This document shows positions 12,060 to 24,486 of a stretch of DNA of 64,000 bases, piece after piece (position 1 is the stretch's first letter; each line of letters opens with the position of its first letter). The stretch comes from Chenopodium formosanum (lineage: Eukaryota; Streptophyta; Magnoliopsida; Caryophyllales; Amaranthaceae). The notes beneath the pieces are model-generated. The model worked only from the letters and a program-made list of their open reading frames with translations, did no database searches and was not told where the DNA came from. The stretch is from positions 81,886,501 to 81,950,500 of the forward strand of contig CM044877.1 in the NCBI GenBank assembly GCA_024500155.1, given 5' to 3'. Position numbers and translations under genes: made by a program.

Positions 12060-15000
12060 ATGGCGAGCAAAGTGGGTGGAGAGAGAATGGAAGAAGAAGA
12101 GAAGGAGGAGGAACACGAGAGGTGTCCGGTGGAAGAGGTTGCGTTAGTCGTACCCGAAACCGATGACCCGACACTTCCGGTGTTGACATTTCGGGCATGG
12201 TTCTTGGGTATGATATCATGCGTTTTACTCATATTTCTAAACACATTTTTTATCTACAGAACACAACCACTCACAATATCAGCCATCTTAATGCAAATAG
12301 CGGTTTTGCCCATGGGTAAGTTCATGGCCCGGGTTTTACCCACCCGACACTACAGCTTATTTGGGGGCCGTTGGGGGTTTAGCTTGAACCCGGGTCCGTT
12401 TAATATAAAAGAGCACGTGATTATCACGATTTTGGCAAATTGTGGTGTCTCTTACGGTGGGGGTGATGCGTACTCGATTGGTGCCATTACTGTCATGAAA
12501 GCTTACTATAAACAGTCCTTGGGATTCCTTTGTGCCCTCTTTATTGTGCTCACTACTCAGGTCTGTTTGCGTTGCTTATCATTTATTTTACTCTTTAATT
12601 ATTCTTTAATTCCATCTATTAATTTTGAAATGCATACTCATATTCTTATTTGCTATAATATATTTGTTCTCCTATTTACCATGCACATATTAATACCAGT
12701 ACTTTAAATTGTTTGTAACAAATGTTTCCTAACCTTTTTTACTTGTCATTTCTTTCTATCTTTAACATATTAATACCATGCATAAATGACATGAATTGTC
12801 AGAGTGAAGAATAACTCAAGTGATTAGAGTTCTCTTTCCGGTTCCATGCGATCCTGAAATCGATTTTCATCACTCGAGCCCGTGTGGTTCTCTTAACCAA
12901 AAAAAAAAAAAGGATATGTATTTCTTATGCCACAATGATATTATTGTAGGCACATGAACACGGAACACTTGTTTTATTCATGAAGATTATTTATTGTTCG
13001 CTTAATTTACATTATTAATTATCAATTTTTCTGGTACAGAATATATAAGAGAGAATAGAATTGACTATAAAATTTGAAGTATAGTGGCAATTGTACTAAA
13101 ATTCTGTGGTAGTAGAGTGAAGAGTGAATACGTTATGAGTAATCAATAATTTGACTAATAGCAGGAATGTGTTGATAAATTAGAAAAGGGTGGGGGTGGG
13201 GTAGTATAATGTTGAAAATTGGAATTGGAAATTGTCTGATAATAATTGAAAAATAAAGAAGAAGGTTTTGCATGTGAGAGGAGTGTTGGAGTTGGGTTGC
13301 ATGTCCCATCCTTATTCAATCCATAGGTTTACATTTCTTGGAAGTTTCCCATCTCACCTTTCATTTTTCTTATTTTGGACTTTTCTTCTTCTTCATCTTC
13401 ATTTTCCTTATTTTTTGAGCTCTCATCACATGCAATTTTTGTTTCATTTAATTACAATTTACAAATAAAGGGGAGAAAAGAGAAAGCATGCAAAGGGAAT
13501 CAAGAATTCCAACTACAATTTACTTACACTGGCATAGTGGCATGTATTTACTACTATAAAAGATATTAGATGACCGTGTATAGTAGAAGCCCTATTTTAT
13601 TGATATAATTTTACCACGGGTAACAAGATATTGTTAAGAGATTATAGTATACGGCCTAATTTATATGACAACCAACTACTACATATGGAGTCGTAATTTG
13701 AAATGGAAAAAGTAATCTAGATTTATATCACCATTACTGTGTGATAAAGTTTTTGCTACTCCACAAGTATGATGTAGTAAGACTTGTTACTTTTTCTTTT
13801 GTGAGTTTTTATTAGGTTGTATATTTTGAGCAGTTTGTATAATGAGGTCCATTAAAAGTGTAAAATATGCTTCATCAGATAATTGGATATGGATGGGCTG
13901 GGATGCTTAGAAGGTATCTGGTTGACCCTGTTGAAATGTGGTGGCCAGCAAACCTTGCTCAAGTCTCCTTTTTTAGGTTCGTTATTCAACCTTTCTTTCT
14001 CTTTAATTTCATTCTACATACATTGCAATTTGGCAGATGTTGTTGCCAATTTGCAATGGTCACAGATTCTGTTTTTCGCCTTTCCTTTACAAAGTTGAGG
14101 CCTACGTCGTCTGCCTATTTGTAATGAAGTTGATCGATACGTATGTATTTGTCTAAACAAAGAGCATCAATTCCACTGGATAGACTACTACTACTTGCCC
14201 ATCCTTCTCATTCACAGATGTTACGGATTGGAACTACTAGTGCTTCAATATTCCCATCTTACAACCATCTTTTATTTCCTGGGACTAATTTATCAACTCC
14301 ATAATTAACTTTCGATAATTTATGAGCATCAAAATGAAACATGCTCACGCCCTGTATTTTTGTTTAACAAATATGTTCTTAACATTACCTTTGGTTAACC
14401 AATAAAAAGCTAATTGACTTTTGGAAGTAAGAATTTTCTGCTAGAAAAGATGGTCGTTTCACAACTTCTATACCAGATATGAATTCATGCTAAAGAGCTA
14501 CGGAGTAAGAATTTGTCACCCTCAGTTTTGTTAGCTAGACATCGAGTATATTCGTTCTTTGTGCACGTACAAAATGAATCAAGGAAAATGTATTGCAAGA
14601 TTCTCTAAGGCTAACTCATGTAATAAAAAAGTAATCAGTGATCAGTAATATTCGAGTTCTATTGATGTAGCAGTAACTAACTAGGAATTGCCCCTAACTG
14701 AAAAGGTCTTGACATAAACTATGGAGTTAAAAGTGTGTCTGCATTTACATAATAATGTAATTACTTGTGTAATCTTATTCTTCTAATAATACTAAAGATA
14801 TCTGATTATGATTAACTCAATGCTGCAGAGCACTTCATGAGAAGGAGCACAAACAAAAGGGGCTTACCAGGATGCAATTTTTCCTCATCTTCTTTGCAGC
14901 AAGCTTTGCCTATTATGCTCTGCCTGGCTATCTGTTTCCAATTTTGACCTTTTTTTCCTGGGTGTGTTGGGCCTGGCCTCGAAGCATTACCGCTCAACAG

Positions 15001-16765
15001 GTTGGATCAGGTTACAACGGGCTAGGTGTGGGTGCCTTCACCCTGGATTGGGCCGGCATATCTGCCTACCATGGCAGCCCTCTGGTGGCACCTTGGTCTT
15101 CCATTGTCAATGTTGGAATCGGATTTATCATGTTCATATACATAATAATCCCCCTGTGTTACTGGAAGTTTGATACGTTTGATTCCAGGAAATTTCCAAT
15201 ATTTTCCAACAAGCTTTTTCGGTCTAATGGACTCAAGTATGATACCACCAAGATTCTCACCCCACAACGTGACCTCAACGTTGCAGCTTATAATAGTTAC
15301 GGAAAATTATACCTTAGTCCTCTCTTTGCCCTTTCAATCGGGTCTGGATTCGCAAGATTCACTGCCACTCTTACACATGTTGCTCTATTCCATGGAAGGT
15401 ACGCTGCTTCAGTCTATGCAAATAACCAGATTACATTCATCCAGTAGTCAGTGGGTTGTAAGTCAAGTCTTTACTCATGTTGTTCGGATGTGCTGTGCAG
15501 GGACATCTGGAAGCAGAGCAGATCTGCAATGCAAAATGCTAAGAAGGATGTACATGCTAAGCTGATGAGCAAATACAAACAAGTGCCTGAATGGTGGTTC
15601 CTGATCTTGTTAGTTTTGAGTGCGGCATTTTCAATCCTGATGTCGTTTATATGGAAAGATGATGTGCAGCTGCCCTGGTGGGGGATGCTTTTTGCATTTG
15701 CATTGGCTTGGGTTGTGACTCTTCCCATTGGTGTCATTCAAGCGACCACGAACCAGGTACTACCTACATGCTCTAGAGTCTAGGCTTCGGATTTTACTTT
15801 ATCAGGTTAATCTATTTAAGGATTTTCTGGATTTTAAACTCGTTTTCTGGATCAATGCAGCAACCTGGGTACGACATAATAGCACAGTTCATATTTGGGT
15901 ATGTATACCCTGGAAAACCCATAGCCAATCTGCTTTTCAAGATATACGGGAGAATCAGCACCGTTCATGCTCTGGCCTTCCTGTCTGATCTAAAACTTGG
16001 GCACTACATGAAAATCCCACCAAGGTCAATGTACGCAGCTCAGGTTTGTACATATCTTCAGCTGTCTATTAGAACATTCAGTAAATGAAGATTAGGTTTG
16101 ATTGCTTGAAACTCACCTATTTTTTCCATTCTTTTCTTAACAACTCACAGCTTGTCGGAACACTAGTTGCCGGTGTAGTCAACCTAGCAGTAGCATGGTG
16201 GATGTTGGGATCCATTGACAACATATGCGATGTGGAGTCTCTAAATCCTAACAGCCCGTGGACATGCCCCAAATTCCGAGTCACCTTTGATGCTTCTGTT
16301 ATCTGGGGCTTAATTGGACCTCAAAGGCTTTTTGGACCAGGAGGGTTGTACAGGAACTTGGTGTGGCTATTCCTTATCGGAGCAGTATTGCCTGTTCCAG
16401 TCTGGATACTCCACAAGATCTTCCCTGAAAACAAATGGATTCCACTCATCAATATACCAGTCATATCATACGGGTTTGCAGGGATGCCACCAGCAACGCC
16501 TACAAACATAGCTAGTTGGCTGGTCACTGGTACCATATTCAACTACTTTGTATTCAAGTACAGAAAAGAATGGTGGAAGAGGTACAACTATGTTCTATCA
16601 GCAGCCTTGGATGCCGGGACAGCCTTCATGGCTGTTTTGATATTCTTCGCTCTCCAAAACGAGAACAAGAATCTGAAATGGTGGGGAACAGAAATAGATC
16701 ATTGCCCCTTGGCGTCGTGCCCAACTGCCCCAGGGATTATAGTGCAAGGATGTCCTGTCCATTAA
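12060..16765 (+). CDS. OPT7: Oligopeptide transporter, OPT7-like
   Basis: Six exons join with correct phases: 12060-12560, 13879-13976, 14829-15398, 15501-15756, 15861-16043 and 16151-16765. They encode 740 residues, the normal length of plant OPT transporters. An acidic N-terminus precedes a hydrophobic body with many membrane spans. The two family signatures are intact: NPG in SLNPGPFN at residues 110-112 and KIPPR at about 526-530. OPT proteins are proton-coupled importers of tetra/pentapeptides, modified peptides or metal chelates, mostly at the plasma membrane. Phrases such as YGGGDAYSIGAITVMKAYY and the C-terminal GCPVH match my memory of Arabidopsis OPT7 better than OPT1 or OPT4, so the subfamily call is likely and the family call certain. 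Intron 1 is 1.3 kb and holds a SINE-like repeat. Confidence 0.95.
12808..12911 (+). repeat. SINE-like repeat in OPT intron 1
   Basis: AATAACTCAAGTGATTAGAG resembles the A-box start of plant SINEs. The block then runs through ATCACTCGAGCCCGTGTGG-type sequence to a terminal A tract at 12900-12911. An A tail in transcription sense supports a retroposed short element. No target duplication was identified. Confidence 0.4.
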
Positions 16766-18449
16766 CCACCATGAAAGCCTTGCAAATATGCCATCATCAA
16801 GTTAGTGTAGGGAGTATTATTATTGTTTATGAAAATGTTACTCCACATTTATAGTAGGATGAGGAATAGTTTTTGTGAGAAAGAACCCCTCAATAAACAC
16901 ATTGATAGAAGTGTTATCCTATTGAACCTATTTAGTGTGGTTGAAATTGTTTTGTGATCAATTTTGGTTAAGCTGATCACTGACCGTTAAACTACACAGT
17001 TTCTGATCCTTTTTGATTGTGCATAAGCGTCTGGTTGTTAAGACACTCTGTGACTCTGAGGTTTAGAAACAGGGCTGGCATATCCTAACTGCTTTGGCCT
17101 AAGTGTGATGTAGAAGCTAATCGGTTTAACTTGACCTTGCAAACGTGGGATCAATTGAACCAAAACAGAAGATGCAAGCAAGAGTGTATTCGTGCTAGCA
17201 TTGAAGCTCAAGTTTTAATTAGTAGTAAGTTGTACAGTAGATACCAGATAGTGTTTCAGACTTTGGTATGTATGGCAGTTGATGAATTTCTTTCAAATGT
17301 ATGCCTATTTGAAAAGTAAAATATCACTTCCTTTTTCTATTGTTCAATTCAAGGCTTGTTCTCTTCAACTTAATTTCAGTTCAGTTCAGTTCAGCTTAGG
17401 TTCTAATTTCCTTCTCTCATGAACAAATGAGAGAAAAGATAGTACCAGTCTTTTAAAATCCTAATTTGAGCGCTACAAAATCATAAAACATGATTCAAAT
17501 TAATTACTCAGAAAAGAAATGAAAAATAAGAAAAGATAGATTTAACTCTGTGCTAAAAGAGAGGACAGACATGTGTAAGCTTAAAACAAAGCTTTAGATT
17601 CCTGACAATTCCAAAAAGGGCAAGTATTGATCACGAATATATTTCACAACTAGTAGTAAAGCTATGTATTGGATATGATAATGGAGATATTTACATGATT
17701 TTTATTAAAAATGTGAAATTTACTGTAAAGCTTCTAATTCCTCCCACAATTCCACAAATCTGTTTATCTTTTAAGGTCAGAAATTCTGGAGAAGAATTTG
17801 TTACTCCGAAATGGCAGACTCCTCCATGCAATTTCTATAACCTCATCACTTATCACAGTCATCAGACAACGCAAATGGTGGATGGATATGAATGTAATTC
17901 CAACCAAAATATACGAGAATTACAGAGTAAACACTACAACCTACCAACAAACAGCTGATTGCTGATACGCTCGTTGACTGTTGCTATTAAACTAATAGAA
18001 TAGCTACTTCATCCAGAAGAAATAACCACAGGTATAAGGGTAAAAAAAATAAAAATAAATAACAGTTCCCAGCTTGAAAGTGGGTGCGTAAAGGCAGAAA
18101 ATTGCGATCTACTTCCAAACTTGCAAAATGCATTTTATGGCAGATAGAGCAATTGCTGCAACTTAATGTCGCCCCTATTAGATCTAAAAATAACGCCACT
18201 AGTAGAGCTTAGTGTGGTTATCAGATGGAAAAATTGCCAATAAAAGTTTTGAAATGCCAGATAAAGCAAGCTAAAGACTAAATAGAACAAAGAGGTTGTC
18301 AAATTGAAGCAAACATAAAATTGGTACTTGAGCGCCTTCTATTGTCTACTTCATCCAGAAACGTTACAGTACATTGTTCTGATCTATCCTCACCATTACT
18401 ACTAAACCCAACCCTCTATAGATTTAAATAATATCTCAAAAACACATCC
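16766..18449. other. Convergent spacer between OPT and the SnRK1 beta gene
   Basis: The two genes point toward each other, so this stretch holds both 3' UTRs. About 17340-17400 carries GGCTTGTTCTCTTCA followed by TTCAGTTCAG repeats, the same words as the Tourist-like MITE at 23029-23294, and appears to be a one-ended remnant. No further gene was found. Confidence 0.45.
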
Positions 18450-21098
18450 CTACAGAGATTTGTAGAGTACAACAGTCACATACTTGGACTTGAACCTATG
18501 TGTAGAGCCAAGTGCGACAACTGATGGACCGCTCTTTCCCTTCTGCATGTAAAGATGATTAAGAACCACATGTTGAGGTCTTGAAAGAGAAGGAGGCGGC
18601 GCCTCTGTGCATAGAGAAGGTACATTAAGCAAGGTCATGTTAAGGTGAGGAGGAACAAGTGGTGGTTCCTTGGCAAAATCATCTTGGTTAAGTTCTGTGT
18701 TGTTATAGCTACTATCTGGAGATTGTGGTGGCTCGAATCCCGATATGCTCTCTGTGTCTTCTGGGACATAATCCTGCATTTGTTCATCAGAATCCATTGA
18801 TGAATCACAAAATAAAGCAGAAACCAGCCCCTAAACTTTAGTCAACTTAGAATGAACAAGAGATGGAGAGAGTAGATTAGTGTCATCAAGCATAAAACAA
18901 TTTCTGGAAATCTAAGCGACAGAAGAAATTTGCGATAATATGTTCTGCAGGTAGGAATAGCATCTTAAATTGAGATCTATAAATTAGTTGGTGGCATCCC
19001 TCTCAGTCCAATTGTGCATTTATCCTCATCAATCCAAGCTTCTTGAATATTTTTTTTTTACACGATAGGTGCTTCGTAAGCCATAGATAAGGTTTATTCG
19101 GCTTACAACCAAATTGGACTTGCAGAGTGCAGGCTCATTGTTCCATTGTCCATTCTAATAAAGATTCCTTAATAATATCCCCAATGAAAAGATATATTCT
19201 TCATGACTGAAGTCACATCACTAGTGACCTTCTTAGCTGTGATGATACAGCACATCTCGTGGCACTAACAGAAGCATCACAGAAAATAATATCCAATTTG
19301 AACAACAAGCAGATAGATAGATTGAAAGAGAGAATCTCATAGGACATTTGATAAAGATGGCCTTTGGCTTTCGAAACCACACAGACTAGGCAAAACTTTA
19401 TATGACAATATAACTCAATGGTGGAAAATGGAGATAGTTGACGTTTTTATCTCTTTCCACAGAAGAATAATGAGCTAGCTGCTCTTATGAGATCTAACTT
19501 TTTTTTTTGTCATTTAATTGTAGTAACTAGTAAGGGAATAAAAACTAACCCCCCCCCCCCCCCCTTTTTTTTTTGGGTCATATAGATCTCCAGGTTCCTG
19601 CTCTAAGTGTATATTCATGAATAATAAGGGTAAAGTTAACAGGATAAGAAACTAGTTTTTAAAAAGGATTCTGCTAATTTATCATACATAACTAAATAAG
19701 CATCATACAAGAACAGTGAGTTGAAATAGGCTAAAATAGAGGGGAAATATATAGGCACCAATCCACAATTTCACACCAGCGACCACTCTGACTAGACGCC
19801 GACCCACAAGTAAAGTTTCATACAGAAGATCAAATGACATTGGCAATAACACCTCAGTTAGCTTATCATAATAAACTTGAATTTCATCTCAGAACATTTA
19901 ACTTTGCATTTTCATGATGATAATCTCGAAAAGAAAAAAAAGTGTACAGAACAAAAAATATACCTGCAAATCCAAAACATTGTAATAATTTCCAGTCTCG
20001 TCCTGGATCCACGGTAAATCGGATGAATAAGTCCACGCACCATCAACAATAAACCTATATTGGTAAACTCCTGATGGCAGCACTTTCATGAGAGTAAAGT
20101 CCTTTCCTGATCTCTGTAGTGGTTTTCTGTTCACAAAAGATAATTAGTTAAGATTTGACAAGAACGGCTCGAATCACACACCACAATTGTCATACAAATT
20201 AATAAGATCCAAGGAGAAGTTTGAACCTTGTCTTCCAGTTATCCCATGAACCCTCCACAGCAACTTCCTTGCCACCACAACTCCAAGTGAACATAGTAGG
20301 AATTCCTTGCTCGAAACTCATTTCTTCATCAGGCGGCGATGACTGTAACCATGTTGGATTCGGGATATGCAGGTCATCCGGTTTTTGTATCGGAGCCACG
20401 GGAGGCTATGCAAAATCACATAAACAAAACAACCATAAGTACAGAGAAAAAGGCTATTCTATAACCCTACACAGAAAAAGGAAAAAAATACCCCTACATA
20501 ATTAAGCAAGAAAGCCTAAAGAACTAAAAAAGGACATACGAAATCTCAAACTACAATGTTGCTTAACCATGATTTATTAACTGCAATCTCAAATAAGCTT
20601 CAATGAAATAGTTAAATGCACCAAGTTTTAATTTTTTTGCAACATTATTGGAATTTGGTTAATAAAAAGCATGATTCATCAACAGCATTACAAACAATTG
20701 TACTATAATTCAAGAAAAGGGCAATAAAACATCAGTTACTGTAAAAGCATACTCAGTACAAGTAGAATTTCCAATGAAAAACAGGCAAAAATTAAACATC
20801 TGAAAACAGCACATCTAACCCCAGAAAATTATGAGTAACAAATAACTAGAAAACCCAAGAAAAAAAAAATCAATTAATAAGAAAAACAAAGAGAAAGAAA
20901 AGGGGAATTAAAAACCTGAGGAGCAAATTTAAGAGGAGATTGAACAGTTCTAGGACTTTGAGGTGGAGAGTGAGTCATGAGAGCTGGAGAAGGTGAAACC
21001 CCACAAACAATCTCTTCTTCTTCTTCCTCTTCTTCTTCTTCAATTACTAACCCTGATTCAGATTGACTCCCTTCTTCTCTACCATTAACATTCCCCAT
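18450..21098 (-). CDS. KINB1: SnRK1 kinase regulatory beta subunit
   Basis: Four exons on the minus strand (21098-20916, 20405-20227, 20126-19964, 18773-18450) give 282 residues, matching plant KINbeta1/beta2 subunits of about 280-290. The protein starts MGNVNGREEG, an N-myristoylation signal that can tether the kinase to membranes. A run of nine or more glutamates follows. A CBM48/glycogen-binding module spans about residues 98-175 (FTWSCGG, VEGSWDNW, then VLPSGVYQYRFIVDG, WIQDETGNYYNVL). The ASC domain at about 195-282 (HVVLNHLYMQKGKS, TVVLYKSL) binds the alpha and gamma subunits. It acts as a scaffold of the SnRK1 energy sensor. Beta1 versus beta2 cannot be decided safely. The region upstream of the ATG is rich in pyrimidine patches read in gene sense. 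Confidence 0.95.
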
Positions 21099-22692
21099 TA
21101 ATTTATATATTTTGGAGTATTATACCTAGAAATCTAATCAATTAAATTCCCCTCCAAAAAAAATTAATAAAAAAAATATATAACTGGTTGGTTATTAAAA
21201 AGATAAACCCAAAAGATTAGAAAATAAAATTCAAAAAAAAAAAAGGTTAAATAGAAAGTGGTGAGAGTAGTGAGTTAAGAGAAGGAAGAAGAAGGTGAAG
21301 GTGGGTGGGGATCATACTAATCACTCTCTTCTTCCATTAAAATCATCATTAAATAGTAATCATCAGGATGAATGAATGGATGGATGGATTGAGGAGAGAG
21401 AAAAACAATAAAAAGGAGTGAGATGTGGAGAGAATATTATTAGGGGAAAAACAAAATGAAAAAAAAAAAATGTGAATTTGTTCATATCATAAAATCATAA
21501 TCTTATGAAAGAAGGCTGAATGTCATTTTCTGATCCTTGGTTGGTTGTTTTTTCAGGAGAGGAGAACCAACCCACCTAATTCCTTTTTACCTTTTTGCTT
21601 TTTTTCTTCTTTCTTTGGAAAATCTTTATTAGATTAATAATTTTATAATTGTTGGTGTTAATATTGATTAATCGGTCCGAATTGAAGGTTGAAAATTTGT
21701 AAATAAGGTATACTGATTTGATTGGTTATGCTACAATCGGAATTGTTAGATAGATGAAATCGGAAGAGACCGATAAATAATATTGTACCAGTTTGTTATA
21801 CGTGATGACCTTTTTTTTTTTTTTTTTTTTTTTAATTTTGCTATAAGATTTATCATATTCTTTATAAAAAGAGTGTAAGATCTACCATAGTTTGTGGAGT
21901 GCAAAAATGTCAATCTTGTAATCTCATGATTGCTAATTCTATTTTAAGGTATGAAACTTTACTCTTTGGAGTATAATTTCTTATACACATGAAATATAAA
22001 AATATTACATGGTTGTATAACTTATTTTAAAGTGTACAGTTACTTCATTTGACTACTTGTTTACACTAACTGTTTTCACTACTTGATCGTAATTATCTGT
22101 TTACATTGGTTGTATTGGCTAGTTAATTGTAATTAGGTTTTTAAAAATATTGGTAGATGTTTACATTAGTGAGTCGTAATTGACTTTTTTATGTAAAAGT
22201 ATTTGCTAAATAATTATTAGCTATTAGCTATTTTAGTAAGGAAAAAAAAGAAACAAATACTCCCTTTGTATTCTAAAGTAAAACAAGATTTATGACCCAT
22301 GTAATACACGGGTTGTTCATAGGTATAATATATAACTAGCCTTCTAGCTTGTGCAATACACAAGATAATTATATGTTTGCAATATAATTTTTTATTTTAT
22401 AATATGTTTTAATTTGAAAATGAATAGTTTATAAAGGAGAAGAAGGGGTGAAAATTGAATGCAATTGTAGAAAATATTAAGTTGGTGGAAAATGAATAAA
22501 ATAACATTCATACATAAATTGAATTAAAGCTAGTGTTTTTTCCTTAAAAAATATGAGAAAGGAGATTACTTAATGAAAAGGTGAGGTGAGATGTGGCATT
22601 GGTGCAAAATAAAGTTTACACGTGCCATGATGAAGATGATGGTTTTTAAATACTACGGAGTAATAATAAAGTATTAATATAGAAGTATATAT

Positions 22693-22727
<35 letters not shown>

Positions 22728-22737
22728 TAATCTAATA
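21099..22737. other. SnRK1 beta promoter side and spacer
   Basis: The first 250 bp are probably the 5' UTR and core promoter of the minus-strand SnRK1 beta gene, with long CT runs in gene sense. The rest is AT-rich with long T tracts at about 21810-21833 and 22697-22727. Around 22300-22370 are words such as ATACACGGG and GTGCAATACACAAG that resemble transposon-end hairpins. No gene was seen. Confidence 0.4.
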
Positions 22738-22995
22738 CTTCCTCCCTTATTTTTAGTTGACACGTTTCTTTATTAGTTACGTTTGCCAATGCACAAATTA
22801 AATTATTAATATTTTTAATTATCGATAAGAAAAAATTATAAAAGTTGATATTATGAAAATATACATTGTGACGAATCTAACAAGATCCCACATTACTATA
22901 TTTTTCCTTACATATGAATCACAAAACATGGTCAAAGGGAGGTGTGTAAATAGTGCTAAAGTCAAAACGTGTCAACTAATAAATTATGGAGGTAG
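22738..22995. mobile_element. Stowaway-like (Tc1/mariner) MITE
   Basis: The element is flanked by TA at both sides (22736-22737 and 22996-22997). The left end CTTCCTCCCTTATTTTTAG and the inverted right end CTACCTCCATAATTTATTAG share the Stowaway-style CTNCCTCC terminus. The inverted similarity runs further inward through GTTGACACGTTT. At 258 bp it has typical MITE length and no coding capacity. Confidence 0.75.
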
Positions 22996-23028
22996 TATAT
23001 AATTGTAGAGTCGTTTTTGTAACACTTA

Positions 23029-23294
23029 GGCCCTGTTCTCTTCATCTTAAAAAATAATATTAAGTAAAAATAATTTCAATTCAGTAAAAATAAGTTCAGT
23101 TCAGTAAAATTAATTTCAGTTCAGTAAAAATAATTTCAGTTCAGTAAAAATAAGTTTAGTTCAGTAAAATTCAGTTTTCTTAAAGAAGAATTATAATATA
23201 AAATTAGTAAAAATAATTTAAGTTCAGTAAAATTAAGTTCAGTTCAGTAAAAATAATTTCAGTTCAGCAAAATTAAGGTGAATCAAACAAGGCC
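23029..23294. mobile_element. Tourist-like (PIF/Harbinger) MITE
   Basis: TTA flanks both sides (23026-23028 and 23295-23297), the usual PIF/Harbinger target duplication. The left end GGCCCTGTTCTCTTCATCTTA and the inverted right end GGCCTTGTTTGATTCACCTTA form the terminal repeats. The interior is a series of about ten TTCAGTTCAGTAAAAATAA-type units. The element is 266 bp with no coding capacity. Confidence 0.8.
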
Positions 23295-23700
23295 TTAACC
23301 ACATCACTCCAAACCCCAATCCTACAATTTGGTGCAATCTTTTTTTTTTTTTTTGGAAAATTTTTCTACCAGTAACCCTACAGTGTTGCAGCTCACAGAA
23401 AACACGCTAGCATAAGTTCCACAATTTTCCTTTAAAAAAAGCTTCCTACATTGTATTTATTTTAATATCTTACTATGTGATATATATATCGCACGGGTAC
23501 ACTCTAGTATGTTTTACGGGAAAAATTGAACAATTTATAAAAGAAAAGAAGAGTTAAGAATTGAATAAACTTATTTCAAAAAAAAAAAAAAAAAAAGGAA
23601 TTGAATAAACTTGTAAGAAATAAGTTTGTAGAAAATGAACAAAAAAAAACATCAATATATGTATTAAATTAAAGGCTATATTATTTTAATGTCAAAAGGA
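23295..23700. other. AT-rich spacer with possible Helitron-like end
   Basis: No gene. At 23490-23507 the words ATCGCACGGG and then CTAGT resemble the more complete hairpin plus CTAG ends at 60388-60414 and 62221-62247, but the left hairpin arm is degraded. Long A and T tracts make up much of the rest. Confidence 0.35.
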
Positions 23701-24486
23701 GATGAAAAGGACCGGTTGAATAATGTTACATTGTTTAATCATATGAGGTCCAATTTTCTTCAATATCGTAATGGTCTGTTTGGGAATTGTCATTTCATTT
23801 CAAATGTTGGATTTGTCCCAATTGAGCTGTTTGGAAACTCAAAGCATTTGGAATTGAATTTGGCTGAATTCCAGACACTTATCAAAAATAACCCACACAA
23901 AAGAATTTGAAATCCATCTTCAACATATGTCATTTCAATTCCAAGTGATGTGATCTATTCACTTTCAACTTCTCTCTCCTCTATTTTTACCAGGTAAGTT
24001 ACTCATATTTTCTCTCTCCTCTCTTCTACCACATAAAAGTTCTCTCTCATGGCTCCTTGCTTTAACCTTCATCGTCGGAAAAAACTAGGGATTCCAATTT
24101 CCGACAAAGCACGATGATGAACTTAACCTTAATTTCGCCGAAGAAGACAACGATGATTTTATAGAGAAGACCATCTCAAGAACAGGCAAGTTGCATTTCT
24201 GGACGCCATTGGAGTTATCGGCACTCTAATTTGTTGCCATTATTGAGCTAATTGGAGTCCTCAGTGTCGCGTCGCCATTGTTGAACCACCATTGGAGTTC
24301 GCAATGTTGCGTCGCCATTGATGAATTGCCATTGGAGTTCTCAGAACATCGGAAGGGACGACATTGTTGACAGTAGTGTTGTATGAAAATATGATTTGAA
24401 TTTTATTTTTTTTTATTTTTTTTTTCAAAAAAATCAAATAAACAATACAATTGTGAAATTAAAATTCCAGTCTATCCAAACAACAT